From NCBI GenBank assembly GCA_022496805.1, contig CM040087.1:15955501-16019500 (forward strand): a stretch of 64,000 nucleotides of DNA, read 5' to 3'. Within the stretch, counting starts at the first letter, position 1, and the number at the start of each line of letters is the position of its first letter. Origin of the DNA: Pohlia nutans. Taxonomy: Eukaryota > Streptophyta > Bryopsida > Bryales > Mniaceae. Below, one piece after another: positions 32,727-44,387 of the stretch. The notes below the pieces were generated by a model, which saw only the letters and a program-made list of their open reading frames with translations, did no database searches and was not told the DNA's origin. A program made the translations under genes and the position numbers.

Positions 32727-35700
32727 TAAAAAATGTGCCCATCAATACCGGGACTCCATTTAAATTTATAATTGCACACCTAGGTGCCAAATACCATTGG
32801 GAGCACCTCCAAATTGTTTTTATATTCAGAAACAATAATTTTCCCTAAGTTATTCGGATTTTCCTAACTTTATGGCTTTTGACTAGGATTTGCAATATGT
32901 CGAATATACCACTATGAGTCTCGGGAGTCCATTTAAATTTTTTTTTTCCACAAATGGGGGCCTAACATCATTAGGAACCCGTTTAAGTTTATTTCAATGT
33001 TTATAAAAAATATCTTTCCATATGTTATTAAGATTTTTGAATAGGAATTGCAATGTGTGGAACAAGCAGCGATGAGTCCTAGGACTCCATCTTGGAACTT
33101 TCTTGCACAGAACTGCATGATTAGGGAAGATGTTCTGTACCTTGAATTCTGGAACAGGTATCATGTACAGTGAATAGGGTCCCCAACCATAGTCAAATCT
33201 GTCCTTAGCTCGTGAGCGGAGTGAGGGCCAAGACCCGCAACAAATTAAAGGGTCCCCGCATCATTTAGCTACCTAAAAAAAGTTCTGTTCGTATCTGTAG
33301 ATACGTCGTGCGAGAGGTTTCTACTGTGACCCTGGAGTTAATAAGAAGGCCAAGCAATAGCATGAAGATGCATACCACAATATTGGTGTTTTTCCGTTTT
33401 AAGGCCAGTAACTGTGATCTCTTGTTCTTTCCAAAGCATTAACTTTTGAAAAAAAAAACCACCAAAAAAAAATTTAAAACAAGGCGCAAGAAACAAATAA
33501 CAAAAATCAGCTACCAGTTTAGATGGTGAACCAGCTATGTCCCCACGGTGGATGTTGCCCCACGGTTGCTAAACAATTGACTAGGGAACAACATTGTAAT
33601 TGTTGGTTGGGCATATTGAACTCAACGACATTCGATTCAGTTCTGTAACTTCGTTCTATCATTATTTGATGGGTAGTAATAATGTTTCTTGTATAAAGGA
33701 AGGAACAATGAAGAATGCAACGTTTTATTTTTTGTTCTCTTTATGTTTTAAAGGCAAAATGATAAAAAGGGAAGAACCCACAAAAAAATTATAAGAAACA
33801 TTAACAAAATGAAGACTATGACTAAGTGCCCCTTCTCTACTATTGTTGAAGCAGGATTCCAAAATCCTGAACTCAAGTTGTTTGGCAAGGGACCATTTTT
33901 TCTACTTCCTTAATGAATAAGCATTATACTTTTGCAAGTTTACTTTATATGGCGCAATAAGGTTGATGTAATCACCATTCAATACAATACTATGAGGTAT
34001 GCCCAACTCAAAACTAACATGGTAAGGATGTCGTTATCAATTTCATTTTTCAAAAACTGTTAAAAGGAGGACGGCTCAGAGGGTGGAGATGCCAGTGCTA
34101 CCCAGGAGACCTAGGTGGCCATGCCAGAACCTGCAGTTGGCGTGGCACGATATAGCTATGTCTCAATATCCTCTATGCAGAGTTTAGTATGTTCCGACTT
34201 GAATAGTATTTTTTTTCTGAGGGGTCTGAAGCTTCTGAGGTTGGAGATGTCTCAGTTGTAGCACACCTGACATTCGGCAGTTACCCTATGTGGAAGTGCA
34301 TCTAATACCTGCATCCCTCAGATATGCTGCTTATAATGGGAGCATGCCAGAGTAACGAGCAAGTAACCGAACCCTTTAAGGTGACAGTTGTGGAGTTCAA
34401 TAGATTATATGTCAGCCACTCCAAACATTGGTGCGGACACTATACCTGTGTTGATTGAATATCAGCGTGCTTGAGCAATAATTTTGGTTTTGTTTAATGT
34501 GGAGTCCATATGCCATATGTTATCCGAACTGTCACTTTGAAGCCTATCTCCCAGAGGATCGCCATGTACTTTAGTTTTCACATATGTCCTGAATTCTGTT
34601 CAATATGGTCAAAGTCTTGAAAGTACAATACTCAAAACTAGGTAACTAGTACTCTTTACCATTCTAAAACCTTCAAGCTTGGATGTGCAGGCAAGGGTAG
34701 CTCTGGTGCATTTCCAAGAGCCGACTCTAAAATGCACTTACTGCATTCGTTTAGGCATAGTCGTTGTATTCTAGACTAGAGACTGGAAATTTTAAGACTC
34801 CTGCTTTATTGAACTGGACCCATTAACAGTGGATTTCATTTCACCAAAACTAACATTGTAAGAAATGAAAAAATTAACATTATTTTCCTCTTGTGCAAGT
34901 TTGCTGCGATACGAACTAAGACCATCATTCTCAATTTTTTTGGACAATAGTTTAGTGGTTGTTGCGTTTGCTACACAATGAGCTTGAATGCATTTGTGGC
35001 GTGGGGTTCCGAATTCGGGTTGGTGCCGAGACTTCTCATTTTCATGCCCTTTAGAGGGTTAGCTTAATAGAACGCCCCCCCCCCTCTGAATTGCTTATGA
35101 ACTCCGCACCTATCGTATTGAATGTTTTTAACTTATTACGCCATGAAGGAAGGCCATACTCGCATAGTACACTGTGCAATTGGCGTGAGTGCAACGCACT
35201 GGTCAATTCGTCTAAGCGGAATTGGTACTAGAGCAGAGTTCATACTACATACTGAGGCAATGAAGAACAAAGGTGGCGCTCCTACGTCGCTTGGCAATGG
35301 AGTTTAGCTGCACATGATCATTCTGACAAGTTCCTTGTTGGATGTTGCAGGGCAAGTCTTTGTTTTGTCGAGACGATGACCTGAACGACACGGAATTTGG
35401 GGCAGAGGTCGTTGTTGCTGGTCCTAGCCTTTTCCATGAAGGTGTGGCCTCAATATGAGATGTTTTTAGGCAATATAACAATCGTAAAGGTTTGTAATCA
35501 TTAGCGATGAAATTCTACAGCATATACAAGATTGAATTTATATTTCCTTCAACATTAACATTATATTTATAGTATATGGTAACTGTTTTGTGAACTTCTA
35601 GCGTGCGTGGTAGCTTCTGGCTATGATTCGTTGGGATGTGTGATGTAATTGTGGAACTTGTTGTATGAACATTTGTCCCCCTAATTCCACTGTATCCAAC

Positions 35701-36311
35701 AACGCTGTGGCAATGGTGTTGCTTAATCTGGGTCTTTCGTTGGCGAATGTTTACAATTGTGTGATTGCACAATTGTTGAATCTCTAGGGTATCTTCATCG
35801 CATGCTTGATTTAATTAATCGGGCATGATTTCGCGGAGACCAAACCGTTAAGTGGCAGTGTTGTACGGGCTCCGTAAAATATACATCTACTATTTGTAGT
35901 GTATACTAACTCTAACATACATGGATTACTACGATTTAAATTCCAACAATACATGCACTAGACTTGCACAAGATCTGCACTTGTGGCATGCACAAGACCT
36001 GCATATAAATTGCCCAAAACTCAAACAAGACTTGCTCAATTAGGGAAGACCTTATATTCTATATCCTACATTCAAGATAATGTTCTAGGTGGCCAATTCC
36101 CGACCACCATTCCAATGCCCATAACCCCCCCCCCCCCCCATATTGCTCACAAGCTTTAACTTTATCTTGAAGCTTCGGGAAATATTCTTCCATAAGTTAT
36201 TATGATTCTGTCAACTCTATGTTTCTTGACTAGGATTTGCCATATGTGGACAATGCAGCGACGAGTCCCGGGACTACATTTTGGTTTTTTTTTTCGCAAC
36301 TGGGTGTTTAA

Positions 36312-36853
36312 CCCCTAAACGACGGCCGGGGTAAGGGCAAAACATAAATGTGTTATAAAAAAATACTTCTTCAACTTTGATGAAGTTTAGTCCAAAAGAG
36401 AAAATGAGGAGCTTGATGTTTAGTAATTATTCATACAATCAAATTTCAAAAAATAGCTTTTTATTCTCTCATAATGAATATAGAAGCCTTTAGCTTCAAA
36501 TATTTATCAAAATTACAAATTTTATTTTTAGAATTTGAAATTTGATATGATTGGTTAAAACTAGACATTCTATTGTAAAACTCAAAATTGCACATTTTTC
36601 AATGGAGAGAACATCATTACTTTCCCCAAATAGTAAATTTTCTAACACTAGCCAATGTAGAAGGTGTTTGTCTTTGAAAATTTCTCCCCGGTGGAGTTTA
36701 ACTCGGATCGACATGATTCAAATTGGGTTGGAAAGTAGACTTGATTTCCTATTGGAAAATATTTTTTATGTTCTAAAAAAAGGTTTTTTCCATCTCGGGA
36801 AGCCCGTAAAAAAAGGGCAGCGACCATAAAATGGTTGATCCGTCACTTAGGGG
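36312..36853. mobile_element. piggyBac-like MITE with perfect TTAA duplication
   Basis: A 542-bp element with CCCCTAAACGACGG at the left and the inverse of CCCCTAAGTGACGG at the right, flanked by TTAA at 36308-36311 and 36854-36857. Its removal restores a satellite unit (CTGGGTGT, TTAA, CATGTATGGG). No coding capacity. Confidence 0.8.
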
Positions 36854-37050
36854 TTAACATGTATGGGATCACCCCCAAAATTTTCTAATATTTATAAAGA
36901 ACTAATTTCCGTAAGTTATTTGGATTTTGCTAACTCTATGATTATTCTAACTTATGTGGAAAATGCAGCAATGAGTACCGAGACTAATTTTTATTTTTTT
37001 GGCACACATGGAAAATGCAGCGATGACTACATTCCAAACAAGCTATTGTG

Positions 37051-38520
37051 CCAAGACCGAATTCGGTGTTACTAAATCCTACTACAAACATATTTCTCAA
37101 CCGCATATATGCCAAACAAAATATAAATGAGGCACTACACAAAATGTAAGACTTGAAAAAGGAGAATCCCATGCAAAAAGTTGTTGAAATTCGTACATGT
37201 TTGAGTAGGATTTAGTAAGTTTCTACAAACGGACGATCGAGGGATGAGGGTTTAGGAATACAGTTGCCTTTCACGAGTTCCAAAACCTACCAATCTGCTT
37301 GGTTATTTAGGAATACAGTCGGTTACAATGCACATCTGTATGCTGTGACATAAATCCGCAACTATATAACTGCATAACACTGGAACCACTACTGTCTACC
37401 GGGCATGGATAAACTCGTCCGGACAAGTAACTCGAATCAACGAAAAAGCCACAGCTCTCTTGACTCTCATCTATATAATGATGTTGAAGAGCAGCCTATG
37501 GCGTGGTAGTGACGTCCATGTCCCATCTCCATGCTTTGCACACTACGTGCAGAGGTGCCATTTGGCGAACCATTCCCCCAGCTCCCCCAACGACGAGCTT
37601 TGGCCAAACCAAGCTCTGCACCACGTCCTTCTCCAGTCCAGATACAAGAAAGGATTGAGTGCTCAATGCCACCAAAGGTCCACTTAGCTTGGCATCGGCA
37701 TCCGGGGCGAGCTTCACATGTACAGTACACTTCGTGGCCATGGCGATTCCGACCGGTAGATCATAACGCGGTAGATCCCAGTTCCGCCAAGAGCTCCAAG
37801 TTTCCTCGCACGGCAGCCTGCAACGGACACCATTGGAACAAAGGTGAGGAAGAGCCATAACTATGCATCGAATGGAAAATGAACCGCCTTGACTAGCAAC
37901 ACCAATCTTAAAGCGTTCTGTGTCGTGGAGTCTTCTATGACACGCTTCGCTATAGCTATTGCCTGCAGTGATGCCATGTATACTCTCAAACTGCAGCGCC
38001 TCTCCATAACACTAATCGGCACCAGGATATCAATAAAATATTATAAGCATACCGTAATGGAACAACATCGTGGAGTTATTAATAGAGTCGTGTAACGCGT
38101 ATGTCCTATTCGTGTACGCGAGGTTTGATGGGCAATGTAGAACCTTGTGGTCCACGTCCATAACACTGAGAGCTGTCAAATCTGACTGCTGGAATACAAT
38201 TTACGCTCTATGATGTTTGTGCTGGTGGGTTAAGGTGGCTGTGCTGAGATGCTGCCAAACAAGATTGCGACTCTCTAGCTTTGGTTACCCGAGTAGTTGG
38301 CCACGTGGCCTCAATGTTCTCGCGGTTTAAGCATAAGCAAATAGTCCGAGACGATACCCACTGTCATATCACCAGTGATTACATTGAAAATTCTACTGTA
38401 CAAAGGTGAAGCCACAGCAGTGCTGCCCCTAAGCCTAATGACCCCAACACCTGGGCTTGGCACATTTTCCAGCGATGGGCAGTGGTCAACCTCCATCACC
38501 GGGAATCGAAGCGATACTTA
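37051..38520. other. Region between the central repeat block and gene B
   Basis: Motifs CAGTGTTAT (minus strand) at 37374 and 38160, with a one-base variant at 38006, show this is original element DNA. It holds the small minus-strand frame at 37496-37741 and possible last exons of gene B (acceptor-like sites near 38405 and 38455). The exact 3' end of gene B is not clear. Confidence 0.4.
37496..37741 (-). CDS. Small unidentified open frame, possibly a captured fragment
   Basis: A GC-rich frame of 81 residues starts MATKCTVHVKLAPDADAK and ends WRWDMDVTTTP. The open frame extends upstream of the ATG toward 37858, where an acceptor-like tgcag lies. It could be an exon of a captured host gene or a terminal exon of an element gene. 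It belongs to no family I recognise. Composition unlike the AT-rich block to its left supports a coding origin. Confidence 0.3.
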   Translation of the reverse strand: MATKCTVHVKLAPDADAKLSGPLVALSTQSFLVSGLEKDVVQSLVWPKLVVGGAGGMVRQMAPLHVVCKAWRWDMDVTTTP

Positions 38521-38521
38521 C

Positions 38522-41500
38522 CGCACCCAAACAATGAACTCCCTTAATGTAATGGGTAGACATCGATGCAATGCTTCCAGAGAGGTTATTTTTCGCGACG
38601 CCTGACACGTTTTCCACTTCTATCTTAGCAATCTGACTGTAGCTAATGTCTGCGCCTAGTTCTTCATCAGTGTACGTGTCAGCACAGATGCGTACTGAGT
38701 TCAATACCTGCGATGGAGTAATCAGTTCGGGGGTACTCTGGATCCCATTATCATGAACTGAAACCCATCCTTCTACTGGCAGAATAACCCCATCCGCTCT
38801 TTCCGTGGGCTGTGAAGGGACTGAGGATGAACCTTTGATATCTTCTACTGCATTCCCAATGTTATGTTCCTCCACTGGTACAACAGTCGCCTTTTCTTCG
38901 CGTTTAGGTGCCATTTCAGTGGTGCACTTTGGGAACTCTTCGCCTGTTGTTCGGTGCCATTCAATCCGCCCTACCCACGCAGCATCCCGTGTACGGTGGC
39001 GCATCCACCAAGCTGCATCTGCATCAACCACCGCGCTATGAAACTGCCGGATTCCTCTATGAAGCTCTTCGCGGGCATGCCATGCATCAGTGCTCCATTC
39101 CTGAACTACTTCGTCACATATCCATCCAATGTCAATGTTTTCTCGGATGCGCAGGGCACGTGTCCAAGATTTGCTTTGTTCGCCCCATGCTTCGTGTGAC
39201 ATAGTGCACCAAGTCTGGACAAATCGGTGCTCATCCTCGACGACGAAGTCTTGGAGGGCACGAATCTGCACCGTCTTTACCCAATCGAGTACGGCTTGCA
39301 CACTTGCACCCCGGGCTGACCATACGTGTTCGTCAAGGCTCAGACTGTACAGTCCATTTGCAACACCATTGTTGATCCCGCCAAGGTCTGAAAAAAGATA
39401 TTGACCGTAGGATACCAAGGCCGACACCGCGCGTTCAAACGTGATCGAATCGGGAACGGGAAAAACGTCTTCCTTCAGTCCCCACTGCGGACAGGATATG
39501 AGCCAGAACCTCCCATAGAAATTGTAGAACAGCATCCGGAAAACGTACACCAGGATGTCTGGCTTAAGGCGTTGGACTCTGTTGTCAATAAGAATCTGCC
39601 TCACTTCTCTGGCTTCGTGCTCTGAGAAGGTAGTGGGGATGTTAGTAAGCATGGTGTGCAGTCAAGGAGATAAAGGACATCATAACCTAAACCACTGTGT
39701 GTAACAGTTCAAAGCATACATTTCAAAGCATACCAATGACTTGCGAAAGTATATCACTCACAATATTAAACATCGTAAAACTGATATGATTTTGGCACTA
39801 AGGTAATACTGTTTGCCAGAATACTGTTTGCATTAAAAAGATTCTGTTTACCCGCCCTTAACGCTACAACTGGACTTACCATCGTGCCTCCAGGGTTGTG
39901 GTGGCAATTTTCCTAGGATTACAGGCTGACTCATGAGAACCCACCAAATAGGGCACCAATCCCACTGTATGGCCTCAGTCCTCTCTGCTGCAATCTTCGC
40001 CCATGCCACCTGGCTCGCGTGCAACACGGCTAGACGCGCCTTATTGCGCTTCTCTTCAAACGCATTGCATGCTTGCTCCCATTCCTGGTGCTTTTTGCAG
40101 TAGTCAATGTAGCGGCCGATATTTTGGACAGAACGTGACAATGGAGTATTCGAGCTATTAGGTATGAGTGCAGCATTCAATTCGTGGATCGCATCGGACA
40201 CACGGGCTTTAACATCCTCAGACAGTGCCTGGTCAAGCTGCAGCAGATGGCCACGCTCAGTTTTTATTTATACACCCAAAGAATACGATTAAAAGGGACG
40301 GGTTCACCAGTCTAACGCAGTGTTATGGAATGTATGGGCAGTATTACGTAGATCATACCAGAGCTTTGCCGCGGTACCACCAGATTACCACATCGTTCAT
40401 CTTGTTCTCGAAGTGACCACTTTTCTGAAACTCGTTCCATCTCCGTTCAAACTCCTTCCCTCCATGTTCCAGAATAGCCCATGGTAAAAAATCTTTCTTG
40501 AGGTCCAGAAGTTGGAAAAGGTTTGTTGACTGGAATTCCTGTGGTGCAGTAGGAGGCTGGAGATTTGCATACGCGTCATCGGCATCACGCCTAGCCTTCC
40601 TTTCGTGTTCTACCTGTTCCCTCCGTAGTTTGGATAGCCGGTCGACTGCAGTGCCTTCCGCGCCTGAATGGCACCAGATTGGGGGTGGAATCCCCTCACC
40701 TCTAATCCACATAAGATGTATGTCACTCTGTTCTGTAGAATCCTTTGTCGTTATCACGGTCTTACCCTTCACTCCAATGTCATTGCCTTCACAAGCCGCT
40801 AGCCCTGCCACTGACACACACGCTCAATATGTTATGTGCAGTGTAAGTGTAAGGGTCTGCTCAATGTGCAGCACCGTTGATGATCAATAAATCCAGAACA
40901 ATTGAGAGAGAGAAGGGCGTGAATACCGCGTATGCGAGATGGCCTGAGGTGGCCACGGAGAACAATGCAATTGGTAGAAAGAAGGGTATACATACCTGAG
41001 TTGATCTTTGCCTTCTTGGGCTGCTGTTCAGGGATTGTTTCCATGTTCGAGGCAATCCCCGTGAACTTCCTCTTCACTCCCTTTGTAGGAATCCCGGATT
41101 GTTGTCGACTTCTTAGCTTACCGTTGTCTTTGCTGTCCTGGTTCGTGACTGCATCCTTGTCCGGCTGTGTGTGCTTTCCTTTGAGGGGCACTTCCATCGA
41201 AACATTCCCACATGGCTTCTCGTGGCTGGCAACTGGTTTTTTCGATTTAGGATTGACGACGGGCGTTTTCTTCATACCCCGTGGTTTGTCTTCGAAACGT
41301 ACCCTCTTCTGCCGATCAGAAATCGCCGGTTCCTTCTCTCGGCCAACAGTCTCTGCCATTTTGGTTTCCTGAAATGACACCTTGGTGGTACGTTTGCCCT
41401 TCTGGACGACAGCTACCTCGCTGATGTTGGCGCTGGTATTTCTAGCAGACTGCCACAGGGGATCTTGGCTCGACCCTTCATCCTGCACAGTGTTTTGAGT

Positions 41501-42251
41501 GATACGACTTTCGTATCGTATGTTACACCCAAAGGCAAGCTGAACATTTCAGCACCCTAAATCGGACAATTCTATCACCTTGCAAGGCAGGAGAACACGT
41601 TCGACTAACCTGGAAAGCATCGTCGGTGCTACATGCATCTTTGGTGTCATCGCTACATGCGACCGCCTTGGTACTCTTGGAACGAGTACTCCGGGCCGTA
41701 CACGCTGCTTTCCCCTCTTTGTCAGTCGGCTTTCTTTCAATCGCCACACGCTTGAATTGCACATCTTTCCCCTTCCTAAACATTTCCCCGGTTTTCCCTT
41801 GACCGCTCTCCATGTCCGGATATGGATGTGTTATTTTTCCTCCCAAAGCAGGGCACCCCCTTACGAATCGATGGTGTTGCATTGCATACTTGCTGCAAAA
41901 GTCATCTCTACGGCACATCACGCACCTCCATAATCTTCGTTTTTTCCCGTCCTTTCCAGGTGGTTTATATCTCCCTCTACAGTCACCGGAAAGGAACTCG
42001 GCCAAAAGTTGATCAACGAGTTCCTGCGACTCATATTCGACATGGTAATCAATTTCGTATATCCGAACCTTCAGAGTCACAGGCTGGTTAACCTTGTGCT
42101 TGGTAGTTTTCGTACCCTCCTTCGACCTCGATGAAGTACGGAGATCTGCAGGCTGGATAGGAGTGGCACCACAGACAGTCAAAGGTGGGCCTGCCCTTTT
42201 ACGTATAGCGGGCTCTGGTTTCACACGCCGGCCTAGGTGGTTGGACGCCAT
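38522..42251 (-). CDS. Gene B: zinc-finger protein, inverted paralogue of gene A without the protease
   Basis: Five exons on the minus strand, 42251-41610, 41482-40996, 40810-40359, 40237-39880 and 39621-38522, join in one frame of 1,013 codons with no stop. The last ends at a perfect gtaagt donor, so at least one short 3' exon follows (about 38.3-38.5 kb). Exon 1 has the same finger as gene A (CVMCRRDD...HHRFVRGC) with PGKDGKKRR before it and HPYPDMESGQGK after it. Exon 2 is basic and nuclear-looking. Exons 3-5 match gene A exons in order, with conserved WWYR, WDWCPIWWVLM, RLKPDILVYVF and CPQWGLKED. Intron positions and phases agree with A, so A and B arose by duplication, then diverged strongly. 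B has no Ulp1 domain, no tandem exons and no minisatellite introns. Function unknown; sequence-specific DNA binding is my inference. Confidence 0.8.
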
Positions 42252-44256
42252 TGTCAAACCGTTGCTGCCCGTATATCCCTTGCAAGTATGTGGCAACTAG
42301 TGTTACGATTACACCGGCCGGTTTAGACTACCTTTTCACTACCAACCTTTGTCCACATTCCGAAGTATATAAAATTCGTATGGCACTGCATCCAATGGAC
42401 CCTGAAACAGATAAATGACATCACAGATCAGATCCCATATGGTTTGTCATGGCAACAGAAGTCCTCCAGGTCACAGTTTCCCAGACTTCTCTTAAGCACC
42501 AATTCGCAACCATGAAGAAAATGAATCGAATTTTCAGTATACACGACTATTTGGCGTCCCATAGAAATGAACGACATTTGATTAACGGCGCGCAACGGTA
42601 GCTGTATCGTGGCAATAACTAAAAGCATTCATACTTTGTACGGTGGATCTGATATCTACGTTAGGCTGGTGTCGTCTCCGGAACCCTAGACCATTCACCA
42701 CATCGCTGACATGCATGGGTTCATACGGAGGCTAATAAGGCAGCAATATTCAATGCAGATGGTAAGCAGACGTACCTCGTGCTGAACACAAATGTCCTTA
42801 AGGCAAACTCGTACAATTCTTAGCAGTTCCCGGAACTATGTACGACTACATTAGTTGATCTTGAAATCGGATTGTTTGAAACCCTACAACTGAACCTAAA
42901 CCCTAAACCGTAAACCGTAAACCCTAAACCATAGTCCAGCATATTTCAAAGACGCAAACAAATGAGAATTCTTATCATCGTTTTGCTACCTAGAACCGGT
43001 TCCCTATTCCTGTTAGACGGAGAGAATGATATGGAATTGAGGAAACCGCTAAAGACGTCTACGATAGCTAGACTCCTCGTCCGAAGGCCACGAACCCTAA
43101 ACCCATCTCAACGCCGCGCAGCTGGTGCGATGTAAAGTGAAAATCACCTGAAGGAAATCGAGAAGCGGACACGACGATGCAATAAGTATCTCCAAACAGA
43201 AACTGCCAGCAATCGAGCGAATCGCTGCCAAACCAAGGATGGAGATCTGGACCTGGAGTAGAATTCGAGGGCTTGATTCACCGACTGATCAAGTGTCCGT
43301 TGTGGTTGCGTCCGCGCCGCTCAGCATTCGTAAGACGCCAGACATTCACAAGCACAAATAACGACAACAGAATCCGAACGTTACCGAGGCCCGATTTCCT
43401 GTGAAATCCGCCGTCATCTCCAATGCAGCACCAACAAGTACGAGAATGACCTACTGTGGGTCACACCATCGGTCGATCATATCGCGGTTAGGGTTTTCCC
43501 ATAACACTGGACGCTGTAGACCCTGCTGATGGAAGGAAATCCAATACCCTATGCTAATCTAAGACCAGGTCAGTGCTATTGAAGATCCATATTTCAAGGG
43601 TTCTACTTAACCTGGATCTACGTGACCTTGCACAACCCTGCCAGAGTCAGTGATATCGAGGGCATCGTCTCTCTCACAACTCCTGCATTGGCTCTGGTTT
43701 AGGGAAAGGTAAAGACAGATGTGCACAAGATTGGTAGGGGGGAGTTAATGGGGCCTGGCATCTTCTAGAGCTGATGTTCACCCCAAGCATGAGGACGGTC
43801 ACAGTGTAGGGTTTGAAGCTCCGGTTCAATCTTCCTCCAACAAGCTATTGCTACCTTCAAGAATTCCACTTTACCCGGATCTACGTGAGCAAGCTTGCAC
43901 AACCCTGCCGGAGTCAGTGATTTGTTGGGCATCGGGTCCCTCAGAATTTTTGCGTGAGATTGGTTTAGGGAAACTTGAAATCAGTCGTGCACTATGGCTG
44001 CGTTAGGGGGGAGAGCCAGATTTGTAGCTTCTGGAGCTGATGTTCACCCCAAGCATGAAGACGGTCACAAATTAGGGATTGAAGCTCCGGTCCAACCTTC
44101 CCTCCAAGAAGCTATTGCGACCTTCAAGGGTGCCACTTTACCCGGATCTACGTGACCTTGCACAACCCTGCCGGAGTCAGTGCTTTGTTGGGCATCGTCT
44201 CTCTCAGAACTTCTGGGTTGAATTGGTTTATGGAAAGGTGAAATCAGTCTTGCGCT
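42252..44256. promoter_or_regulatory. Divergent promoter region between genes B and C
   Basis: Genes B (-) and C (+) are head to head across about 2 kb. The middle holds a cluster of telobox sequence near 42890-42935 (AAACCCTAAACC and degenerate CCGTAAACCGTAAA), another at 43098, and CAGTGTTAT (minus) at 43501. From 43597 a tandem array leads into gene C. Teloboxes are common in plant promoters of growth-related genes, so this is a plausible bidirectional promoter. Confidence 0.5.
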
Positions 44257-44387
44257 ATGGCCGCGTTAGGGGGGACTTCGAGACTTGCAGCTTCTGGAGC
44301 TGATGTTCACCCCAAGCATGAGGACGGTCGCATTTTAGGGTTTGAAGCTCCGGTTCAATCTTCCCTCCAAGAAGCTATTACGGCCAT
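43597..44387 (+). repeat. 260-266-bp tandem repeats of the gene C promoter and first codons
   Basis: Three units start near 43597, 43857 and 44123 (each TTCAAG..., then GGATCTACGTGA, then GGTTTAGGGAAAC-like sequence). The second and third include ATGGC(T/C)GCGTTAGGGGGG followed by SGADVHPKHEDG coding. Only the last continues into the transposase frame; the earlier copies run into stops. The array multiplies the promoter together with the start codon. Confidence 0.85.

Larger units (their letters stand above)
31691..37050. repeat. Inserted repeat block in the centre of the giant MULE
   Basis: The block begins with a copy of the 18955-19190 repeat. It continues as a broken satellite-like array (pieces near 31950-32183, 32730-33090, 36120-36310 and 36858-37040; units contain TTCCATATGTTATT and GACTCCATTTT). 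Two piggyBac-like MITEs interrupt it, and 33100-36100 is unassigned DNA with no convincing gene. There are no exact CAGTGTTAT copies in more than 5 kb, against about one per kb elsewhere in the element. Confidence 0.6.
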
